Source of the DNA: Vallitalea sp.
GTDB lineage: Bacteria > Bacillota > Clostridia > Lachnospirales > Vallitaleaceae
Assembly: GCA_025210235.1 (NCBI GenBank)
Contig: JAOASG010000003.1
Location: 1-64,000, forward strand
DNA: 64,000 bases
Direction: 5' to 3'
Shown here in pieces: positions 58,659-64,000 of this stretch; within the stretch, counting starts at the first letter, position 1; the number at the start of each line of letters is the position of its first letter. The notes below the pieces were generated by a model. The model had not been told where the DNA came from. It worked only from the letters and a program-made list of their open reading frames with translations, and did not search any database. The position numbers and the translations under genes were made by a program.

Positions 58659-59126
58659 ATGAATAGAATTATTAGTAAGTTAAATATTAACGAGAACGTA
58701 ACATTAATAACATTAACAAACATTCCTATTAATAATAAAAATATTGCCGAGATTTTCACTTCTTTAGCTGAAGCTAATATTAATGTTGACATGATTAGTC
58801 AAACATCTCCCTTAAAAGGCAAAATTAATATATCCTTTACTTTAGAAGATGATGTATTGTTTAATGCAATACAAACATTAAAATCTTATAAAAAAGATAT
58901 CCCTAACTTACGCATAGATGTTAATTCAAATAATACTAAACTATCATTATATGACGAAGATATAAACCTCAAACCTGGTATTGCTGCAAAAACTATGTCT
59001 ATATTATCACAAGCTGATATAGATATCAAAATGATTACAACATCAGAAGTTGATATTTCTTATTTAATATATGCATCTGATCAAGAAAAAGCAATAAGAG
59101 TACTTAATGATATTATAAAAAAATAA
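58659..59126 (+). CDS. ACT-domain protein (aspartokinase regulatory-domain-like)
   Basis: 155 residues containing two ACT units: VTLITLTNIPINNKNIAEIFTSLAEANINVDMISQTS and LKPGIAAKTMSILSQADIDIKMITTSEVDISYLI. These match the C-terminal tandem ACT domains of aspartokinase (the ITTSEVxIS ending), but no kinase domain is present. It may be a free-standing amino-acid sensor. ACAGGAGTG precedes the ATG. It is a lone rightward gene inserted in a leftward block and ends at a strong terminator. Confidence 0.82.
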   Translation: MNRIISKLNINENVTLITLTNIPINNKNIAEIFTSLAEANINVDMISQTSPLKGKINISFTLEDDVLFNAIQTLKSYKKDIPNLRIDVNSNNTKLSLYDEDINLKPGIAAKTMSILSQADIDIKMITTSEVDISYLIYASDQEKAIRVLNDIIKK

Positions 59127-59130
59127 AACT

Positions 59131-59169
59131 AAAGCTATCTCTTTTAGTTACATAATTTGAGATAGCTTT
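59131..59169. terminator. Terminator between the ACT gene and the TagO/WecA-type gene
   Basis: AAAGCTATCTC (59131-59141) pairs with GAGATAGCTTT (59159-59169). It lies between convergent genes and can serve both strands. Confidence 0.85.
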
Positions 59170-59203
59170 AATTATATTATTATTATTTTATTAGGAAATA
59201 TAT

Positions 59204-60262
59204 TTATTTTTTCTTTATTTTTGTTAAAATAAAATCAAATATCCATACAATAGCTATTAACCCAATAATTATAACCGCAAATTTTATATCATTCATTGCT
59301 ATTAGTATTCCTGCAATACCAAATCCACCACTAATTCCATATAAAGTTAGAACTGCTTTTTTATGGCTATATCCTTTATCCATTAGTCGATGATGCAAGT
59401 GACCTCTATCTGCTTCCCAAACAGGCCTACCATTAGCAACTCTTCTAAGTATCGCAAAAGATGTATCAAATATTGGTAGCCCCAATATTAATACTGCCAC
59501 AATAATTGTTATAGCAGTATATCCTTTTATAAGTCCTTGTATAGATATTACGGATAATGTAAATCCTAAAAATGTTGACCCTGTAGACCCCATAAAAATA
59601 GTTGCAGGATTAAAATTATGCGGAAGAAATCCTAAACAAGCCCCCGCTAGAGCCCCCGTTAACAAAACAGCAGTTGGTTCCCCATATAATATTGATACAA
59701 ACATTAAGCAAAGAGCTGCTATAGAAGATACTCCTGTAGCTAATCCATCTAAACCATCTATAAAATTAACTGCATTAGTTATCCCTATTATCCAAATAAT
59801 TGTTATAATATCACTAAAAGAACCCAATAATATAACACCGCCAGGTGCCCAAGGCCAAGTTATTGCTTTAATTGTCGTACCTGTAAAAATTACAATTAAA
59901 GCTGCAAACACTTGAAAAAATAATCTTGATTTAGCTGACAAATCATAAATATCATCTAATAAACCTACAATTGTAATTACTATACCACCACATATTAATC
60001 CAACTAAATGTACAAATTCTAAATTTTTTATAGAGGGTGCAAAAATCGCAACTGTTATTAAAAATCCTAAAACAATGGAAATCCCACCTGCTAAAGGCAT
60101 CGGTTTATTATGCATCCCTCTTTCTTTTGGCATATCAATAGCACCTATTTTAAAAGCTAACTTTTTACTTAGTGGCGTAGTTATACATGCTATCAAGAAT
60201 GAAACTCCGAACGCAATAATATATATTAAGTTACTATTAATATTTTCTAAAATATTAGGCAT
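59204..60262 (-). CDS. Undecaprenyl-phosphate GlcNAc-1-phosphate transferase (TagO/WecA/MraY family)
   Basis: 352 residues with about ten membrane helices. Motifs: KERGMHNKPMPLAGG, the metal-binding LLDDIYDLSAKSR, NAVNFIDGLDGLATG, and the cytosolic DRGHLHHRLMDKG that marks the WecA/TagO branch. It starts wall polymer (teichoic acid or secondary polymer) synthesis by loading GlcNAc-1-P on undecaprenyl phosphate, and so probably supplies the polymer that SLH proteins bind. It is 25 bases downstream of the deaminase gene. Confidence 0.93.
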   Translation of the reverse strand: MPNILENINSNLIYIIAFGVSFLIACITTPLSKKLAFKIGAIDMPKERGMHNKPMPLAGGISIVLGFLITVAIFAPSIKNLEFVHLVGLICGGIVITIVGLLDDIYDLSAKSRLFFQVFAALIVIFTGTTIKAITWPWAPGGVILLGSFSDIITIIWIIGITNAVNFIDGLDGLATGVSSIAALCLMFVSILYGEPTAVLLTGALAGACLGFLPHNFNPATIFMGSTGSTFLGFTLSVISIQGLIKGYTAITIIVAVLILGLPIFDTSFAILRRVANGRPVWEADRGHLHHRLMDKGYSHKKAVLTLYGISGGFGIAGILIAMNDIKFAVIIIGLIAIVWIFDFILTKIKKK

Positions 60263-60287
60263 TTTTTATTCATCTCCCCTTATCCTT

Positions 60288-60731
60288 TTACCCTTCAAAC
60301 CTATCTACAGTAATACCTGCTTCTTTTAATAGTTCCATGGAAAGTTCATCTGGATAAGTACCTTTAAAAACAACTCTTTTTATGCCTGCATTAATTATTA
60401 ATTTAGAGCAAATAACACATGGTTGATCTGTAACATATATTGTTCCTCCATCAATTGAAACTCCATGCATAGCAGCTTGTACTATAGCATTTTGTTCTGC
60501 GTGAGAAGCTCTACACAATTCATGCCTCTGCCCAGATGGAATATTTAATTTTTCTCTTAAACACCCTATTTCTTCGCAATGCTTACATCCTGATGGTGCA
60601 CCATTATATCCAGTAGTTAATATTCTCCTATCTTTTACAATTACTGCTCCAACTTTCCTTCTAAGACAAGTTGATCTTCCCTTAATTATTTCAACTATAT
60701 CCATAAAATATTCATCCCAAGATGGTCTCAT
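60288..60731 (-). CDS. dCMP/cytidine deaminase family protein (ComEB type)
   Basis: 147 residues. The zinc site is complete: [15 protein letters not shown] (His and catalytic Glu) and [16 protein letters not shown] (two Cys). An extra Cys/His cluster, [14 protein letters not shown], is typical of dCMP deaminases. It probably produces dUMP for dTTP synthesis. The ribosome binding site GGGGGAACATGT resembles those of the small membrane-protein paralogues at 20.5 and 22.4 kb. It lies 19 bases after rpiB in a leftward operon. Confidence 0.93.
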   Translation of the reverse strand: MRPSWDEYFMDIVEIIKGRSTCLRRKVGAVIVKDRRILTTGYNGAPSGCKHCEEIGCLREKLNIPSGQRHELCRASHAEQNAIVQAAMHGVSIDGGTIYVTDQPCVICSKLIINAGIKRVVFKGTYPDELSMELLKEAGITVDRFEG

Positions 60732-60750
60732 ACATGTTCCCCCGTTATAT

Positions 60751-61182
60751 TTAATCTATTTCAATTTTATTTATTCTTTTTATATGTCTTTCATCACCAG
60801 AAAAATCAGTATTTAAGAAATTATCTACAATCATTAAAGCAAGTTCTGGCCCAACTATCCTTCCTCCAAGAGCAAGAACATTAGCATCATTATGTTCTCT
60901 TGTTGCTTTTGCAGAAAAACAATCGTGGCATAAAGCTGCTCGAATCCCTTTTACTTTATTAGCAGCTATTGAAATACCTATACCCGTACCACATATTAAA
61001 ATTCCCTTTTGACATTCTTTATTAACCACTGCATTACACACTTTTTTTGCATAATCAGGATAATCATGTGAACTTTCATCATAACATCCATAATCTTTAT
61101 ATTGTATTTGATTATTATCTAAGTATTTAATTATTTCTTGTTTTAATTGGTATCCACCATGGTCACTTCCAATTCCAATCAT
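60751..61182 (-). CDS. rpiB: Ribose-5-phosphate isomerase B
   Basis: 143 residues. It interconverts ribose 5-phosphate and ribulose 5-phosphate. [10 protein letters not shown], the active-site Cys loop [28 protein letters not shown] and [14 protein letters not shown] are diagnostic. In Bacillus the same ywlC-ywlE-rpiB order precedes the atp region. Confidence 0.97.
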   Translation of the reverse strand: MIGIGSDHGGYQLKQEIIKYLDNNQIQYKDYGCYDESSHDYPDYAKKVCNAVVNKECQKGILICGTGIGISIAANKVKGIRAALCHDCFSAKATREHNDANVLALGGRIVGPELALMIVDNFLNTDFSGDERHIKRINKIEID

Positions 61183-61254
61183 TTTGTTTTCTCCTTATTA
61201 TTTATTTTTTAGTTAAGTAATTACATAACTAGATTCGGCTTATTCTTTAATATA

Positions 61255-61698
61255 TTACAATATTTTTTTAGTTAATTTATTAATTAATAAACTTATCTCA
61301 TTTGCACATTCCATATATACATCTTTACTACAACCGTAAGGATCTTTAACATCTCCTAGTTCATCTAAGTACTCTTTTAATGTCGCTACATTATCTTTTA
61401 TATTGGGATACGTAACTAAAATATAGTTTTTATGGCTTTCTGTCATTGTTAAGACTAATGTGTCTTTGTCAACTTCATCTTCAGTAAATGATATAGCAAT
61501 ATGATTTTTTATATTTGGATACTTGTTTTTTACAATATCAACTGTATATTCATTAGCAGGTGAAGGAAAGCTTACAAGAATACCTCTAGAAATAACCTCA
61601 ATATTTATATTGTTTTCACTAAAACTTTTAATTGCTAAAGCTTCTGCTATAGGACTTCTGCAAGTATTTCCTGTACAAACAAAAATTATTCTTTTCAT
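61255..61698 (-). CDS. ywlE: Low-molecular-weight phosphatase, probable protein-arginine phosphatase
   Basis: 147 residues. The P loop CTGNTCRS (Cys8, Arg14) and the general-acid Asp in DVKDPYG are present. The loop has Thr12 where tyrosine-specific members usually have Ile or Leu; the same Thr in Bacillus subtilis YwlE determines preference for phosphoarginine. Position between tsaC and rpiB also matches ywlE. AAGGGTG precedes the ATG. Confidence 0.88.
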   Translation of the reverse strand: MKRIIFVCTGNTCRSPIAEALAIKSFSENNINIEVISRGILVSFPSPANEYTVDIVKNKYPNIKNHIAISFTEDEVDKDTLVLTMTESHKNYILVTYPNIKDNVATLKEYLDELGDVKDPYGCSKDVYMECANEISLLINKLTKKIL

Positions 61699-61759
61699 TT
61701 AATTAACACCCTTAAATATTTATTTAACATATAATTTATATTAAGAATTATTTGATTTT

Positions 61760-62812
61760 CTAATCAATATTTATAATTTTATTACCAGCTGCTTTTAACA
61801 ACCTATTCATAGTAGCTGAACCAATGTCTTTATTAGAAAAAGCTTCACAATATATACTTTCAACTTTCTTATTGTCAAATTCCCTTAACACTCTAAATAA
61901 ATTAGATGCTATTTCGTCAGGTTTGTTCTCATCTCCAATTACAATAACATCATCGCAATAATACATCTCTTTAGTTTGTTTAGTGGCTATAACTCCTACT
62001 TTGTTACCTTTTTCTTGTTCTGTTTTAATTAATTCATTAATATGAACTATAACTTTATTACTTGCTCCACTAAAAACAAATAAATTTGCATTTGGAGCAT
62101 AATGTCTATATTTCATTCCTGGTGATTTTGGAATTAAATTTTTATTTGATTTTTTAATAGCTGGGTCAACAAAAACTTTACCTACTACTTGTTCCAACAT
62201 TTCTTTAGTTATTCCGCCAGGTCTTAGTATTGTTGGTATAGTGTCTGTTACATCTAATACTGTGGATTCAAGACCAATCTCACAATATCCCCCATCAATA
62301 ATCATATCAACCTTTCCATTTAAATCATTTATTACATGTTCAGCCATTGTAGGACTCGGACGTCCTGATATATTGGCACTTGGGGCAGCAATTGGTAAAT
62401 CTGCCTCTTTAATAATACTTCTTGCAATTGTATGTGAAGGCATACGAATAGCTACAGTATTAAGACCACCTGTAATATTATCTGGAATTATATCTCTTTT
62501 CTCAAATATTAATGTTAAAGGCCCTGGCCAAAATTCATCCATTAATTTTTCAGCAGTATAATTTATTTTTTTAGCATATTTTTGCACATCTTGTTTACTA
62601 GATACATGCACAATTAAAGGATTATCAGAAGGTCTTCCTTTTGCTTCATATATTTTATTTATTGCGTTAACATCTAATGAATTAGCTCCAATTCCATAAA
62701 CTGTTTCGGTGGGAAATGCAACTAACCCACCTTCTTTTAAAATATTTCCTGCTTGCTTAATTATATTATTATCAATATTATTAATGTCTACTCTTTTAAT
62801 TATTGTCTCCAT
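61760..62812 (-). CDS. tsaC: L-threonylcarbamoyladenylate synthase, long Sua5 form
   Basis: 350 residues. An N-terminal YrdC domain (FPTETVYGIGANSLD, YEAKGRPSDNPLIVHV, MPSHTIARSIIKEADLPIAAPSANISGRPSPT) makes threonylcarbamoyl-AMP for the t6A37 modification of tRNA. A C-terminal Sua5 domain begins after the SPGMKYRHYAP linker at about 230. Intact, full length. It is followed by ywlE after 60 bases. Confidence 0.96.
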   Translation of the reverse strand: METIIKRVDINNIDNNIIKQAGNILKEGGLVAFPTETVYGIGANSLDVNAINKIYEAKGRPSDNPLIVHVSSKQDVQKYAKKINYTAEKLMDEFWPGPLTLIFEKRDIIPDNITGGLNTVAIRMPSHTIARSIIKEADLPIAAPSANISGRPSPTMAEHVINDLNGKVDMIIDGGYCEIGLESTVLDVTDTIPTILRPGGITKEMLEQVVGKVFVDPAIKKSNKNLIPKSPGMKYRHYAPNANLFVFSGASNKVIVHINELIKTEQEKGNKVGVIATKQTKEMYYCDDVIVIGDENKPDEIASNLFRVLREFDNKKVESIYCEAFSNKDIGSATMNRLLKAAGNKIINID

Positions 62813-62895
62813 ATAATATCTCCATGTATATTTAATATCATCTTAACTATTATACCACATATTTCTTAAATTGAAAGATTAAGTGTATTTATAAG

Positions 62896-63726
62896 CTATT
62901 TTATAGAAAAGTGAATTATATTATCTTTTTTATTTTTATTTATTTCATACAATACCTTTAATCCAATTATTGTTATTAAAATTCCAAAAAATATAACACT
63001 TACTAGATTAGTATCTGTTAAGCTTAAATTTTTAACATTAGAAATTATAGTACTTAATGAATTAATTACAATGTGTAATAAAATTGAGCTATACAAACTT
63101 CCAGTCCAAATAACAACATATCCAAAAATAATTCCTATAACAAATGCATATATTCCTTGCACTAAATTCATATGTCCGACACCAAATAATATAGCTTGTA
63201 TTATTACCGCACCCAAAACGCCAAATCCAGTCCTTAATTTTCCTAATATTATCCCTCTATAAAAGATCTCTTCACATATAGGTATTAAAATACCAACACA
63301 TATTAAAGTAATATAAAACTTATTACTAACAATCTTTTGTATAATTTCACCGTACTGTGGAATTAATTGTTCTATTTTAATTAACGATAATATACTATTT
63401 ATTGTTATATTAATCCCTATCCCACAGATAAAACATAAGCATATATTTTTCAAAGATATCTTTTTATTAAGTTTATTTTCTTTTACAAAACTTTTTTTAC
63501 TTATAACAAAAAACAAAAAGAAAATACTTAACGTAACAACCCAACCTATTATAATAATTAATAAAGAATATTTTTCTGTAAATGTTACTAGCCCCTGTTG
63601 TTCAAATATATTCATTCCTGTTTTAATAGTATGATATATTCCTACTAAAAAAGTTACCATTACTTGTAGTATAATAGAAATAATCACAAAAATAATACTA
63701 TGAAATAAAACTTTACTTTTTTTCAT
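62896..63726 (-). CDS. CPBP-family intramembrane metalloprotease (CAAX protease-like)
   Basis: About 276 residues with eight hydrophobic segments. The conserved motifs are PICEEIFYRGIILGKL (Glu-Glu and Arg), FGVGHMN (His) and LLHIVINSLS (His), which form the metal site of Abi/CPBP proteins. The substrate is unknown; related proteins are linked to bacteriocin self-immunity or protein processing. The ATG at 63726 with AAGGGGTG upstream is preferred; a longer frame to 63783 includes a hairpin region. Confidence 0.88.
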   Translation of the reverse strand: MKKSKVLFHSIIFVIISIILQVMVTFLVGIYHTIKTGMNIFEQQGLVTFTEKYSLLIIIIGWVVTLSIFFLFFVISKKSFVKENKLNKKISLKNICLCFICGIGINITINSILSLIKIEQLIPQYGEIIQKIVSNKFYITLICVGILIPICEEIFYRGIILGKLRTGFGVLGAVIIQAILFGVGHMNLVQGIYAFVIGIIFGYVVIWTGSLYSSILLHIVINSLSTIISNVKNLSLTDTNLVSVIFFGILITIIGLKVLYEINKNKKDNIIHFSIK

Positions 63727-63750
63727 TCTTGCACCCCTTACTGATTTAAA

Positions 63751-63780
63751 GGATTGTCTTAAAATATTATAAGACAACCC
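63751..63780 (-). terminator. Hairpin between the amidase and CPBP genes
   Basis: GGATTGTCTTA (63751-63761) pairs with TAAGACAACCC (63770-63780), with one G-T pair. It begins right after the amidase stop codon and lacks a clear T run. Confidence 0.55.
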
Positions 63781-63787
63781 CATACTA

Positions 63788-64000
63788 TTATTCTTCAGTT
63801 GAAAACTTCATAATACCAATGTAGATAGCCCATGCAATCTTATCTTGATAATCTTCTTTTGACAATAATTCAGCCTCTTCATAATTTGATAAAAAACCAC
63901 ATTCAACTATAACACTAGGTATTTTTGTTTGTTTCAAAACAAAATAAGAATTACTATCTTTTACCTGACGGTTGTTTTCTTTATCTACAAATGTTTTAAT
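63788..64000 (-). CDS. N-acetylmuramoyl-L-alanine amidase (Amidase_3), C-terminal end only
   Basis: The last 70 codons of a leftward gene whose start lies beyond the window. KQTKIPSVIVECGFLSNYEE contains the catalytic Glu motif of Amidase_3 enzymes, and the final helix QDKIAWAIYIGIMKF ends the domain. CwlD, the spore-cortex amidase, commonly has this form and neighbourhood, but the upstream part is needed to decide. This intact motif contrasts with VLIDASFMD in the gene at 26025. Confidence 0.85.
   Translation of the reverse strand: MKTFVDKENNRQVKDSNSYFVLKQTKIPSVIVECGFLSNYEEAELLSKEDYQDKIAWAIYIGIMKFSTEE

Overview
The window is AT-rich, low-GC Firmicutes DNA with AGGAGG-type ribosome binding sites, SigA-type promoters and intrinsic terminators. 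The gene set (YwmB, an Amidase_3 cell-wall amidase, YwlE-type phosphatase, SLH-domain surface proteins, an F-type ATP synthase with two kinds of c subunit, the yhaO/yhaN pair) points to an anaerobic, probably spore-forming member of the Clostridia. That placement is inferred from gene content; no rRNA or complete tRNA lies in the window.

Positions 1-1452 are the right-hand end of an integrated mobile element. It ends in the 3' half of an arginine-type tRNA gene (1411-1452), followed by what looks like the original tRNA terminator. The end carries a compact control region. A Cro/CI-like XRE repressor (801-1133) has three similar 16-bp operators, one inside a consensus leftward promoter and one over its own TTG start. 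Tail to tail with it lies a 36-codon ORF whose promoter is flanked by two LexA-type boxes.

From 1.6 to 32.8 kb are chromosomal housekeeping and accessory genes: pfkA-yhaO-yhaN, a DUF5685/J-domain/membrane-protein operon, a GntR regulator, an M42 peptidase, MscS with an unknown membrane-anchored protein, asnS, an ABC-2 transporter, an M29 aminopeptidase, a WYL regulator, two paralogous tiny membrane proteins with a shared promoter and leader, a DUF1287 protein, pyroglutamyl peptidase, a 930-residue C39-type secreted protein, an apparently dead Amidase_3 homologue, a heterodimeric ABC exporter and a PrsA-like foldase. The exporter is preceded by a 33-codon leader ORF and four RNA segments that can form mutually exclusive hairpins, as expected for ribosome-mediated attenuation.

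From 33.3 to 49.1 kb the theme is the cell surface: a three-gene Gtr-like lipid-linked glycosylation cluster, YwmB, a three-SLH-domain protein and two very large exported proteins (1472 and 1659 residues) with fibronectin-III-like regions and SLH-like C-termini. A GC-richer histidine-kinase fragment sits between them.

From 49.3 to 57.2 kb is the complete leftward atp operon (atpZ, atpI, atpB, two atpE, atpF, H, A, G, D, C). One c subunit is a fused double hairpin that keeps the ion-binding Glu only in its first half; the other is a normal single hairpin with the full Na+-type ligand set. This is the hybrid-rotor, Na+-dependent arrangement known from Acetobacterium woodii. The remainder (57.2-64 kb) is the usual upstream Firmicutes neighbourhood: wecB/mnaA, a TagO/WecA-type transferase, a ComEB-type deaminase, rpiB, ywlE, tsaC/sua5, a CPBP protease and the end of an Amidase_3 amidase.

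Three kinds of short inverted-repeat element are dispersed between genes: a 199-bp palindromic element (1623-1821), a family whose hairpin loop is ATGGAC (25621, 36243, 58497), and a family bounded by GTAATTGCAAAACT-like ends.
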